A DNA stretch of 64,000 bases from DATHTC01 sp963746805 (GTDB taxonomy: Bacteria; Actinomycetota; Thermoleophilia; Gaiellales; Gaiellaceae). Positions 41,613 to 49,417 of the stretch are shown here, piece after piece. The DNA is taken from assembly GCA_963746805.1 (NCBI GenBank), contig CAVVCQ010000001.1:124001-188000 (forward strand). Direction: 5' to 3'. Position 1 is the first letter of the stretch; each line of letters begins with the position of its first letter. The notes below the pieces were generated by a model. It made no database searches. It saw only the letters and a program-made list of their open reading frames with translations, and was not told where the DNA came from. The position numbers and the translations under genes are program-made.

Positions 41613-42465
41613 AGACCCGGCGGCTCCGCTCGCGGGCGATGAGCCAGTCCGTGAGCCGCGTCAGCGGGATCGTGAGCGCGAGGAAGATCACCGCGGTCGC
41701 GACGTACGGCGTGTAGTTGAACGAGCCGGCGACCTCGATCTGCGACTGTCGGAACGCCTCCACGACCCCGAGGAGCGCGACCAGCGCCGTGTCCTTCGTC
41801 AGCCCGATGAAGTCGTTCAGCAGCGGCGGCACGACGCGCCGGATCGCCTGCGGCAGGACGACGTGCCGCAGCGCCTGGAAGCGGTTGAGCCCGAGCGAGC
41901 GCGCCGCCGCCTCCTGACTCGGATGCACCGAGTCGATCCCCGCCCGGTACACCTCGGCGACGTACGCCGAGTAGACGAGCACGAGCGAGACCGCGGCCCA
42001 GAAGAACTGCGAGCGCGGCACGCCGCTGATCTGCAGCGCCGGCACGCCGAAGCCGAGCAGGAAGATGAGCAGGATCGTCGGGATCCCGCGGAAGACGTCC
42101 GTGTACGCCGCCGAGAGGAGCCGGAGCGGGAAGAACACAGGGCCCGGCAGGCTGCGCAGCACGGCGAGCACGAGACCCCACACGAGGATGAAGACCTCGG
42201 CCGTGAGGAACAGCTTCACGTTCGTCCAGAACTTCTCGAGGATGTCCGGGAAGGACTCCCTGAACTCCGGTCCGTAGAAGAACGCCTGCTGGACCTCGTC
42301 CCAGCCGGGCGAGTTGACGACGACGAGCACGAGCGCACCGAAGACGACGAGCGTGCTGACGGTCGCGATCAGCAGGCTGCGCCCGCCGCCGCCGCCCCCG
42401 AGGATGCGCGAGCGTCGCTGCTCGGCTACTGAAGAACCGGCGCTTCGGTCTTCTCGGAGAGCCAC
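41611..42465 (-). CDS. Polar amino-acid ABC transporter permease (GlnP/HisM type)
   Basis: 284 residues from a GTG at 42465, the nearest usable start, which overlaps the binding-protein gene by 40 bp. After a Gly-rich stretch it has about five to six helices with YGPEFRESFPDILEKFWTNV, GIPTILLIFLLGFGVPALQI and the EAA loop AARSLGLNRFQALRHVVLPQ, followed by NDFIGLTKDTALVALLGVVE, all typical of His/Glu/Gln/Arg/opine-family permeases. A single permease gene is present, so the channel is probably a homodimer. The palindrome begins at its stop codon. Confidence 0.83.
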   Translation of the reverse strand: MALREDRSAGSSVAEQRRSRILGGGGGGRSLLIATVSTLVVFGALVLVVVNSPGWDEVQQAFFYGPEFRESFPDILEKFWTNVKLFLTAEVFILVWGLVLAVLRSLPGPVFFPLRLLSAAYTDVFRGIPTILLIFLLGFGVPALQISGVPRSQFFWAAVSLVLVYSAYVAEVYRAGIDSVHPSQEAAARSLGLNRFQALRHVVLPQAIRRVVPPLLNDFIGLTKDTALVALLGVVEAFRQSQIEVAGSFNYTPYVATAVIFLALTIPLTRLTDWLIARERSRRV

Positions 42466-43344
42466 TCCGTCTGGATCTGCTCCAGCGTGCCGTCGTCCTT
42501 CAGCTCGGCGAGCGCGCCGTTGACGCAGTCGCGGAGCGGGTTGCCCTCCTCGAACAGCATCCCGAAGTGCTCCTGCCCGCCGGCCGAGGGGAACTGCCCG
42601 ACGACGGTCCCGTTCTTGACCTCCTCGGCGCCGACGAGGAAGAACGCCGTCGGGAGGTCGACGACGATGCCGTCGATCTGCTTCCCGTTGAGCGCCGCGA
42701 CGACGTCGTTCGAGGTGTCGTAGACGCGCGGCTCCTTGTCGGGCTGGATCGGTGTCCTCGATGTAGCCGAGGCTCGTCGTCCCGACCTGGGCGCCGAGCT
42801 GCGCGTCCTTCAGGTCGGCGAGCGAGGTCGCGTCGGCGATCGGCGTGCCGTTCAGCCCGACGAGGGCCTGGTTGACGTCGTAGTACGAGTCGCTGAAGTC
42901 GACGGCCATGTCGCGCTCGTCGGTGACCGAGATCTGGTTGATGTCGAAGTCGAAGTCCTTCGGGCCGGGCCGGAACGAGTTGTTGAACGGGACGACGATC
43001 CACTGCACGTCGTCCTCCGCGAACCCGAGCTTCTCGGCGACGGCGTAGGCGACGGCGCTCTCGAAGCCCTCGCCGGTCGACGGGTCGTTGATCTCCCACT
43101 CCGACCCTTCCGGCGTGCCGCCCTCGAACCAGGGCGGGAAGGCCGGGTTGTCGGTGCCGACCGTGAGCATGCCGTCGTTCACGAGCTGGAGGCTCTCGGG
43201 CGCGCACGCGTCCGCAGCCCCCGTCGCCGCGGCGCCGGCGGTCGTCCCCGCGCCGGTGTCGGCGGCCTCGTCGTCGTCCTCGCCGCAGCCGGCCGCGACG
43301 AGCGCGAGCAGTGCGATCAGCAGGAGCAGCGCCGCTTTCCGCAT
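42426..43344 (-). CDS. Polar amino-acid ABC substrate-binding lipoprotein, frameshifted at ~42750
   Basis: Lipoprotein signal RKAALLLLIALLALVAAGCG (lipobox AAGC) and acidic linker, then the SBP_bac_3 fold: NDGMLTVGTDNPAFPPWFEG, AYAVAEKLGFAEDDVQWIVV, FDFDINQISVTDERDMAVDF. After GYIEDT the frame is lost near 42750. Removing one base (C on the + strand) gives IQPDKEPRVYDTSNDVVAAL, then GQEHFGMLFEEGNPLRDCVN and a normal ending IQTEWLSEKTEAPVLQ at 42426. The repaired protein is about 305 residues. It is the first gene of the operon (binding protein, permease, ATPase). Confidence 0.83.
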
Positions 43345-43368
43345 TGCGCGCGACCCTACCATGCGCCT

Positions 43369-44377
43369 GTGGCGTCGCCCTTCGTCGAGCTCGAGGTCGG
43401 GGAGCGGGTCGTCAAGGTGACGAACCCGGACAAGGAGCTGTTCCCCGGCCGGCACACGAAGCTCGACCTCGTCCGGTACTACCTCGCGGTCGGCGACGGC
43501 ATCGTCCGCGCGCTGCGGGAGCGACCGACGCAGCTGCGCCGCTTCCCCGACGGGATCGAGGGCGAGCAGATCTACCAGAAGCGCGTGCCCGAGAAACGGC
43601 CCGACTGGGTCGAGGTCGCACGTGTCACGTTTCCATCCGGGCGCCACGCGGACGAGCTCTGCGTCACCGAGCTCGCGCAGGTCGCGTGGGCGGCGAACCT
43701 CGCGGTCGTCGACTTCCACCCGTGGCCGTCGCGGCGCAGCGACGTCGACCGTCCGGACGAGCTCCGCATCGACATCGACCCGCAGCCGGGCACGTCGTTC
43801 GCGGACGGGAAGCGCGTCGCGGCGCTCGTGCGCGAGGTGCTGGCGGAGATGGGGTGGACCGGCTGGCCGAAGACGTCCGGGAACCGCGGCATCCACATCG
43901 CGTGCCGGATCGAGCCGCGCTGGGAGTTCCCGGTCGTGCGCCGGTGCGCGCTCGCGTTCGCGCGCGAGGTCGAGCGGCGGCTCCCGGAGCTCGTGACGAC
44001 CGCGTGGTGGAAGGAGGAGCGGGGCGAGAAGGTCTTCATCGACTACAACCAGAACGCGCGCGACCGGACGATCGCGAGCGCGTACTCGGTGCGGCCGTTC
44101 CCGCACGCGCCCGTGTCGGCGCCGGTCACGTGGGACGAGCTGCCCGACGTCGAGAGCGAGGACTTCACGCTCGTCTCGATGCAGGCGCGGTTCGCGGAGC
44201 TCGGCGACGTGCACGCGGGGATCGACGACGCGCGTGAACGACCTCGGCGTCCTGCTCGCGTGGGTCGAGCGCGAGGAGACCGAGGGCGTGGGCGAGGCGC
44301 CCTACCCGCCGAACTTCCCGAAGATGCCCGGCGAGCCCAGACGGGTCCAGCCGTCGCGGGCGAAGAAGTCGATGTAA
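43369..44377 (+). CDS. ligD: LigD-type primase-polymerase domain protein, frameshifted at ~44231
   Basis: About 335 residues from a GTG. It is the polymerase domain of end-joining ligase D: VKVTNPDKELFPGRHTKLDL, RFPDGIEGEQIYQKRVPEK, metal-binding RIDIDPQPGTSFADG (DxD), the conserved SGNRGIHIACRI (SGxxGxH), and the third acidic site VFIDYNQNARDRTIASAYSV. After AGIDDA the frame changes near 44231 and continues VNDLGVLLAWVEREE, then YPPNFPKMPGEPRR, to the stop at 44377. No ligase or nuclease domain is attached; a separate ligase gene lies 1 kb downstream. It fills gaps with nucleotides during non-homologous end joining; no Ku gene is in this window. Confidence 0.83.
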
Positions 44378-44418
44378 AGCAGACTTGACATCGATGTGGT
44401 GTCAAGCTAGCTTTACAT
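44372..44418 (+). promoter_or_regulatory. Nested inverted-repeat operator and promoter of the XRE gene
   Basis: ATGTAAAGC (44372-44380) pairs with GCTTTACAT (44410-44418). Inside, CTTGACA (44384-44390) pairs with TGTCAAG (44400-44406). The arms are each separated by 3 nt, and the centre is 9 nt. A consensus -35 TTGACA (44385-44390) lies in the inner left arm, and TAGCTT (44408-44413) follows at 17 bp. The ATG at 44422 is 8 nt after this -10 with no ribosome site, so a leaderless mRNA and autorepression are likely. The left arm overlaps the polymerase-gene stop. Confidence 0.7.
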
Positions 44419-44421
44419 GCG

Positions 44422-44619
44422 ATGAAGAACGACGTCCGGGCGCTGCGTGGTTCGGCCGGCCTCTCGCAGGCCGAGCTCGCCGCGGCGCTCGGCGTCTCCA
44501 GGCAGACGATCAACTCGATCGAGACCGGGCGCTACGTCCCGTCGCTCCCGCTCGCGATCGCGCTCGCCCGGCACTTCCGGCGGGCGGTGGAGGAGGTGTT
44601 CCATGCAGACGATGACTAG
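44422..44619 (+). CDS. Small XRE/Cro-type HTH regulator
   Basis: 65 residues, essentially one helix-turn-helix: VRALRGSAGLSQAELAAAL, then GVSRQTINSIETGRYVPSLP and LAIALARHFRRAVEEVF. This is the YozG/Cro-C1 type of autonomous repressor, usually paired with a small membrane-protein gene, as here (next gene overlaps by 17 bp). It probably binds the nested dyads 4 bp upstream of its start codon and represses its own operon. Confidence 0.87.
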   Translation: MKNDVRALRGSAGLSQAELAAALGVSRQTINSIETGRYVPSLPLAIALARHFRRAVEEVFHADDD

Positions 44620-44989
44620 GACCTGGTGGTTTCTGCCGCTGTTCTCCGTGGCGCTCGGGCTCGCGTTCGGCGCCGCGCTCTGGATCGGCGGGAAGCCGGA
44701 GGACGGGGTCTGGGCGCTCGGCGTGATGGTCGTGTTCGGGCTGCTGATCGCCGTCGGCGGCCGCAGCGAGACGATCCGCGGGCTGCGCGGCGACGGCCGC
44801 GACGAGCGTTTCGAGCGGCTCGACCGTGACGCGACGGCGCTGGCCGGGATCGTGGTCATCTCCGCCGTCCTGGTCATGTGCGCCTGGGAGTGGGCGCACG
44901 GCCGCGACGGCTCGCCGTACGTCCAACTCGGCGCCATCGGCGGCGTCGCCTACCTCGGCGCCGTCGTCGCGCTCCGCCTGCGCGGGTGA
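44603..44989 (+). CDS. Small membrane protein linked to an XRE regulator
   Basis: 128 residues from the ATG at 44603, which overlaps the XRE gene. Four hydrophobic helices: WWFLPLFSVALGLAFGAALW, WALGVMVVFGLLIAVGG, AGIVVISAVLVMCAWEW and GAIGGVAYLGAVVALRLRG. A cytoplasmic loop has ETIRGLRGDGRDERFERLDRD. This is the DUF2178/DUF3796-like partner commonly encoded after YozG-type repressors, with no known function. The pair resembles a signal-response or addiction-like module, but neither has toxin features. Confidence 0.72.
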   Translation: MQTMTRTWWFLPLFSVALGLAFGAALWIGGKPEDGVWALGVMVVFGLLIAVGGRSETIRGLRGDGRDERFERLDRDATALAGIVVISAVLVMCAWEWAHGRDGSPYVQLGAIGGVAYLGAVVALRLRG

Positions 44990-45381
44990 TCGCCGACACG
45001 GTCGAGGGGCACACCCGCCGCGGGCGCCCGACGCCGCACTGGGACCTGCCCGGGCTCCCGGGCGCCGGCGCGATTCGCTCGACTGCGTCGGACGTCCTCG
45101 CGTTCCTGGACGCGAATCGCGATCCGGGCTCCCCGCTCGCGGCGGCGGCCCCGCTCGCACACGCGCCGCGGGCGCGGATGCGCCGGGGATCGAGGTCGGG
45201 CGCGGCTGGCTGCGCATCGACGTCGACGGCGGCCGGTCGTCTGGCACAACGGCGGCACCGGCGGCTTCCGCACCGTCTGCGGGTTCGTCGGAGCGAGCCG
45301 CTCGCCGTCGTGGTGCTCGCGAGCTCCGCACGCTCGGTCGACCGGGTCGGGATCGAACTGGTGCGCGCGCTCTCGGCCTGA
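44986..45381 (+). pseudogene. Beta-lactamase-family serine hydrolase, 5'-truncated and frameshifted relic
   Basis: Only the C-terminal third of a class C/esterase-type beta-lactamase fold can be followed, and only across three frames. Blocks in order: GHTRRGRPTPHWDLPGLPGA, IRSTASDVLAFLDANRD; next frame GIEVGRGWLRIDVDGGR; next WHNGGTGGFRTVCGF (HxGGTGGF is the usual third-motif region); last frame LAVVVLASSARSVD. The first two catalytic motifs (SxxK, YxN) are absent. It lies between two end-joining genes and is probably left over from a deletion. Confidence 0.7.
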
Positions 45382-46387
45382 TCAGCCGGCCAGCAGCGCC
45401 TCGACCGACGGGTCGTCCGGCCGGCGCTCGGGGCGGAGCTCACGCCACGTGCACTGCTCCGCGTCCTTGTCGGGGCGGAACCGCAGCAGCCGCGTGCCGT
45501 GACGGAAGCGGTTGCCCTGCACCTTGTCGTAGCGCACCTCGACGACCAGCTCGGGCCGGAGCGCGGACTGCGGCAGCTCGCCGCCGCCCCAGCGGTTCGG
45601 CTCGGAGAACGGACGGTCGAAGGCCGCGTCGAGCAGCGGCTGCACGCGCGCGAGGACGTCGTCGTGCGTCTTCGCGCCGACCGCGGCGGAGCCGACGTAG
45701 TCGATCCCGCCGTCGTCCCGGTAGAGGCCGAGGAGGAGCGTCGCGAGCTTCTCGCCCTCGACCTTCCAGCGGACGCCGATGACGACGCAGTCGGCCGTCT
45801 TGTGCTCCTTCACCTTCGCCACGCCCTCGCGCGAGCCGGGCAGGTAGGGCAACCCGAGCCGCTTCGCGATCACGCCGTCGAGCCCGGCGACCTCGAACCG
45901 GTCGAGCCAGCGCTGCGCCTCGGCCAGATCGGACGTCGCCGGCGAGACCTGGAAGCCGTCCTTGCCGAGCAGCGCCGCGCGGCGCTCCTCGAGCGGACGC
46001 CGCCAGATCTCCTCTCCGTCCCAGAGGAGTAGGTCGAACGCGATGAAGGTGGCCGGGAATCTCGGCTGCGAGGCGGCGGACGCGCGACTCGGCGGGGTGG
46101 AGCCGCGTCTGCATCGAGTCGAAGTCGAGGACGCCGTCGCGCGAGATGACGATCTCGCCGTCGACCGCCGAGTGCGGCGCGAGCAGGTCGCCGAGCGGGC
46201 GCAACTCGGGGAAGTAGCGGAGCAACGGGCGGCCGTTCCGCGACCACAGCGCGAGCTCGCCGCCGTCGTTCTCGAGGACGCCGCGGAAGCCGTCCCACTT
46301 CGGCTCGTACTGCCAGCCGTCGCCGGACGGGAGCTCGCGCACGAGCTCCGCCTCCATGGGCGGGAACGGCACGTTCGGCCCGGGCAC
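45382..46387 (-). CDS. ATP-dependent DNA ligase (LigD/LigC type), frameshifted at ~46053
   Basis: About 334 residues. The GTG at 46387 gives VPGPNVPFPPMEAELVREL, matching the PPMLA start of the family (an ATG at 46357 is shorter). Motif I is YEPKWDGFRG with the AMP-accepting Lys, motif III VDGEIVI. After RRLAAEIP the frame breaks near 46053 and continues ATFIAFDLLLWDGEE, motif IV GLDGVIAKRLG (Asp where Glu is usual) and motif V VAKVKEHKTADCVVIGV. The OB-fold domain follows (VVEVRYDKVQGNRFRH). With the LigD-polymerase gene on the other side it could provide split end-joining activities. Confidence 0.83.
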
Positions 46388-46405
46388 CGGCGATAGCCTA
46401 GTCGC

Positions 46406-46711
46406 GTGTCCGATCTCGACGGCGTCTGGAGGGTCCGCCGCACCGGCGGGGCGCTGCCGCCGCTCTTCGGGATGCGGAAGCGGATCGAGGGCGTGCGCGG
46501 CACGACCGTCGTCGGGCCGCTCCGCCTGCCGTTCCGCGTCGAGGGTCTGACCCTCCGCTACGACCGCCCGTTCGGCCCGCTCGTCGACGTCCTCGAGCCC
46601 GACGACGACGGCTTCCGCGGCCGCGCGACGCTCGCCGGCCGCACGTTCGGGACGTTCGAGCTGCGACCCGAGGGAGGGGCGGCCGTGGGGCCGCCCCTCC
46701 CGCCGGGCTAG
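46406..46711 (+). CDS. Small protein of unknown function
   Basis: 101 residues, GTG start 18 bp from the divergent ligase. It is beta-rich: DLDGVWRVRRTGGALPPLF, GVRGTTVVGPLRLPFRVEGL and FEVDGLTLRY-like strands, then DVLEPDDDGFRGRATLAGRT and a Gly/Pro-rich tail. No family is recognised, though this compact pattern occurs in small lipocalin-like actinobacterial proteins. Its final codons contain the strong hairpin at 46672-46701. Confidence 0.5.
   Translation: MSDLDGVWRVRRTGGALPPLFGMRKRIEGVRGTTVVGPLRLPFRVEGLTLRYDRPFGPLVDVLEPDDDGFRGRATLAGRTFGTFELRPEGGAAVGPPLPPG
46672..46701. terminator. Hairpin within gene 3' ends
   Basis: Perfect 13-bp stem GGGAGGGGCGGCC / GGCCGCCCCTCCC with a GTGG loop, between the convergent small gene (+) and the DUF6351 gene (-). 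It lies inside the coding tail of the small gene, with no T-run. It could stop transcription from both sides. Confidence 0.55.
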
Positions 46712-48996
46712 AGGCCGGCCGGCCGGCCGACGTCCGGCTTCGTGTAGTCGCAGACTCCCTGCGGGAAGATCTGCTCCAGCCGGGCCACGTCCGAGGCGGA
46801 CGGAATCCACGGCGCGTACAGGCCCTTCGCGGCCGCCGTCGCCACGGGCTGGAGCGCGCATTTGAAGATCCCGCCCTCGAGCGGCGCGCCGGCGACGACG
46901 CGCGACGTCGAGTAGAGCTGGAACACCTGCGTGCAGGCGCCCGCCGGCTTCGAGTCGAGGATCCCGTCCCAGACGCCGTCGCCCGACGCGATGAGCGAGC
47001 CGGTCGTGGCGAAGCACGAGTCGACCGCGGCCGCGGGCTTGTTCCCAGAGACGCCGTCGCTCGGGTTCGCGCGGATGTTCGCCATCCATTCGTCGATCAC
47101 CGCCAGGGCGAGCGGCGACTGGTCGGACGCGCGTGCCGGACGCGCGTCCGTGAACCAGATCACCTGGTTCGACGCGTCGCCGTCGTAGTTCAGCATCCGC
47201 TGGCGCGACGCGAACGACTGGTGCGAGTTGTGCATGTCGAGCTCGGCCTCGAGGTAGTGCCGCCAGTCGATCGTGGGGATGTCGATCTTCCCGCGGAACA
47301 CGAGCCCGGACGTGTAGGCCGCGTTCATCGCGTCGAGGTTGCCCGCCGTCCGCGGCGCCGGCGTGACGCCGCCGTCGGTCGACAGCTGCATGTTCCGCTT
47401 GCTCCACGGATCGAACGGCTGCCCCGGGACCGAGCAGAGCGCCGCGATGAACGGGCACCCCTCCTGCACCATGTCCTGCGGCCGCTTCCAGGAACCGGTG
47501 GTGGCGTTCAGCTTCAGGAACTCGTCCGGGGTGAGTCTCCCGCTCGTGAGTGCCGAGAGCCCGTACTGCACGCCGACGTTGTCCCACGGCACACGCGCGA
47601 AGCCGTCGGGCCCGACGCCGTAGACGTTGCGCAGGTCGTCCCAGTGCGTCCACTTGATCGCCGCGATCGCAGCGGGGTCGTAGAGCGCCTGCTCCGCGCC
47701 GGCCGAGCCGAAGTGCGGGTTGAGGGCGAGCGGGGTGAGGCCGCGCCAGCCCCTGACGCACTCGGTGCTGCCGGGTGCGTCGCCGCGGTACGGGTTCGCG
47801 ACCGTCGCGCTCGCGTTCATCCCCTCGAGCCACGTCCGGTTCGGCCACGTGGCCCACTTCGCGTTGGCGCCGTCGGTGACGTCCATGAAGTGCTCGAGCA
47901 GCTCGCAGTCGCCGACGTGGATCGTCTGCGTGACCATGTCGGGGTACGAGTACTGCGGGATCGCGGCGTCGATGATCCGGTCCGGGTGGTTCTGGGCGTA
48001 GACGTACTGCTGGATCGCGCCGCCGGAGCCGCCGAGGCCGACGGTGTAGAGCGGCAGGCCGTATGCCTCGATGAACCGCTCCTTCGTCATGATCGCGGTC
48101 TCGCCGCCGAGCACGAGGTTGTAGTGCGTCGACGTCCGCGTGCCCGTCGAGTGGATCACGGCGTAGCCCTTGGACAGTGCCGGGTCGTAGAGGTGGCTGC
48201 CGCCGCCGATCGTCCCCTGCTGGTGGCCGATCGCGACGCCGCCGTCGAAGGCGTAGAGCAGGCGCCCGTTCCAGAGCGACACGTCCGGCGCGGCCGCGGG
48301 GCTGCCGGGCGGCGCGAGGATCGCGACCGTGTAGATGAAGCGGTTGATCGTCCCCTTCTCGCGGCGGATCACGTAGGGCACGGTGCGCCCGTCGAGCAAC
48401 GTCGTCTGGGCGACGTTGGCCGGGAGCGGGCCGGCGGGGAGCGGCAGCGTCTGGCCGGTCGTGGTGCGGTAGAGGAACTCGACGATCCGGTTGGCGGAGC
48501 AGTCCTTGCTCCACTGGCCGTTGCCGAGCGGCCAGCCGATCCCCTGCGTGTTGTCGGCGAGCGGCAGGCCGAGACCCTGCGAGACGGTCTTGCAGACGAA
48601 CGGCTGCTGCTGCGGGCCGGAGATGATGGGGCCGGTGACCGGGAAGTTGCTCAGCGTGAGCTGCGCGTCGGGCCGGCCGTTGCCGTTCCCGTTGCTGTCG
48701 GCGGAGAGCGTGTTCGCGCCGAGCGCGAGACCGTCGACCATCCCGCTCAGCGTGCGGGCAACGGGGTCGAGCGCGAGCGTCCCCGTCACGTCGCGCCCGT
48801 TGACGGAGACCGTCGCCTTCGCGAGCGGCACCGTGCGCGGGATCGTCACGCGGACGAGGGCGTCGCCGCCCGTCACCATCGACGGTGGGCTCGACAGCAC
48901 CTCGAGCCGGAACTCGTGTGTCGCGTCGGCGCCGGCGGGCGCGGCGGCGACGAGCACCGCCGCGGCGACCGCGGCAGCGAGGACGGTCCTCCTCAT
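46708..48996 (-). CDS. DUF6351 family secreted protein, alpha/beta-hydrolase-like
   Basis: 762 residues. Signal peptide RTVLAAAVAAAVLVAAAPAG. An N-terminal Ig-like domain (ALVRVTIPRTVPLAKATVSV, then NGRDVTGTLALDPVARTLSG) precedes a large hydrolase-like region: GRLLYAFDGGVAIGHQQG, KGYAVIHSTGTRTS, the nucleophile-elbow-like GLGGSGGAIQQYVYAQNHPD and later NYDGDASNQVIWFTDARPAR. This order fits DUF6351, which is thought to be a tannase-like hydrolase fold; its substrate is unknown. It is exported and likely works outside the cell. The ATG is preceded by GGGGAGAGCAG. Confidence 0.75.
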   Translation of the reverse strand: MRRTVLAAAVAAAVLVAAAPAGADATHEFRLEVLSSPPSMVTGGDALVRVTIPRTVPLAKATVSVNGRDVTGTLALDPVARTLSGMVDGLALGANTLSADSNGNGNGRPDAQLTLSNFPVTGPIISGPQQQPFVCKTVSQGLGLPLADNTQGIGWPLGNGQWSKDCSANRIVEFLYRTTTGQTLPLPAGPLPANVAQTTLLDGRTVPYVIRREKGTINRFIYTVAILAPPGSPAAAPDVSLWNGRLLYAFDGGVAIGHQQGTIGGGSHLYDPALSKGYAVIHSTGTRTSTHYNLVLGGETAIMTKERFIEAYGLPLYTVGLGGSGGAIQQYVYAQNHPDRIIDAAIPQYSYPDMVTQTIHVGDCELLEHFMDVTDGANAKWATWPNRTWLEGMNASATVANPYRGDAPGSTECVRGWRGLTPLALNPHFGSAGAEQALYDPAAIAAIKWTHWDDLRNVYGVGPDGFARVPWDNVGVQYGLSALTSGRLTPDEFLKLNATTGSWKRPQDMVQEGCPFIAALCSVPGQPFDPWSKRNMQLSTDGGVTPAPRTAGNLDAMNAAYTSGLVFRGKIDIPTIDWRHYLEAELDMHNSHQSFASRQRMLNYDGDASNQVIWFTDARPARASDQSPLALAVIDEWMANIRANPSDGVSGNKPAAAVDSCFATTGSLIASGDGVWDGILDSKPAGACTQVFQLYSTSRVVAGAPLEGGIFKCALQPVATAAAKGLYAPWIPSASDVARLEQIFPQGVCDYTKPDVGRPAGL

Positions 48997-49065
48997 CTGC
49001 TCTCCCCTCTGGTTGTCGGCCGAATGCGCCGCGACCCTCTCACGCGCGGGCGCGGGCGCGCAACT

Positions 49066-49362
49066 TCAGTGCAGCCAGGGCGCGAGGAACGACTCGATCT
49101 CGCGGCAGCCGCGCGGCTTCTCGAGCCGGGCGCGCACCTTTTTCGCCTCGACGACGACCAGCGTCGGCAGCTCGACGACGCCGAAACGCTCGGCGAGGTC
49201 AGGCCGCTCGGCCCGGTCGACGCGGTAGAGCGTGAACGTCCCGTGGTTGTGGCGCCGCTGCAGGACCTGGGCGAGGAAACCCTCGACCCGGCGGCAGTGC
49301 CCGGACAGGTCCGAGTGGAAGAAGACGAGCCCGGGCTTCGATGCCTGCGCGGCGACGCTCAC
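49066..49362 (-). CDS. Thioredoxin-like protein lacking the first active-site cysteine
   Basis: 98 residues from the GTG at 49362. Thioredoxin fold: PGLVFFHSDLSGHCRRVEGF, YRVDRAERPDLAERFGVVEL, PTLVVVEAKKV. The active site is S-G-H-C instead of C-x-x-C, so it cannot cycle as an ordinary disulfide reductase. The cis-Pro before the last strand (ELPTLVV) is conserved. It is divergent from fabF (55 bp between starts). A glutaredoxin-like monothiol or chaperone role is possible. Confidence 0.65.
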   Translation of the reverse strand: MSVAAQASKPGLVFFHSDLSGHCRRVEGFLAQVLQRRHNHGTFTLYRVDRAERPDLAERFGVVELPTLVVVEAKKVRARLEKPRGCREIESFLAPWLH

Positions 49363-49417
49363 TGCGATCTGACTGCCCGGAGCGGCCCGGACGGAATCTG
49401 TGGATACGCTCACATTC

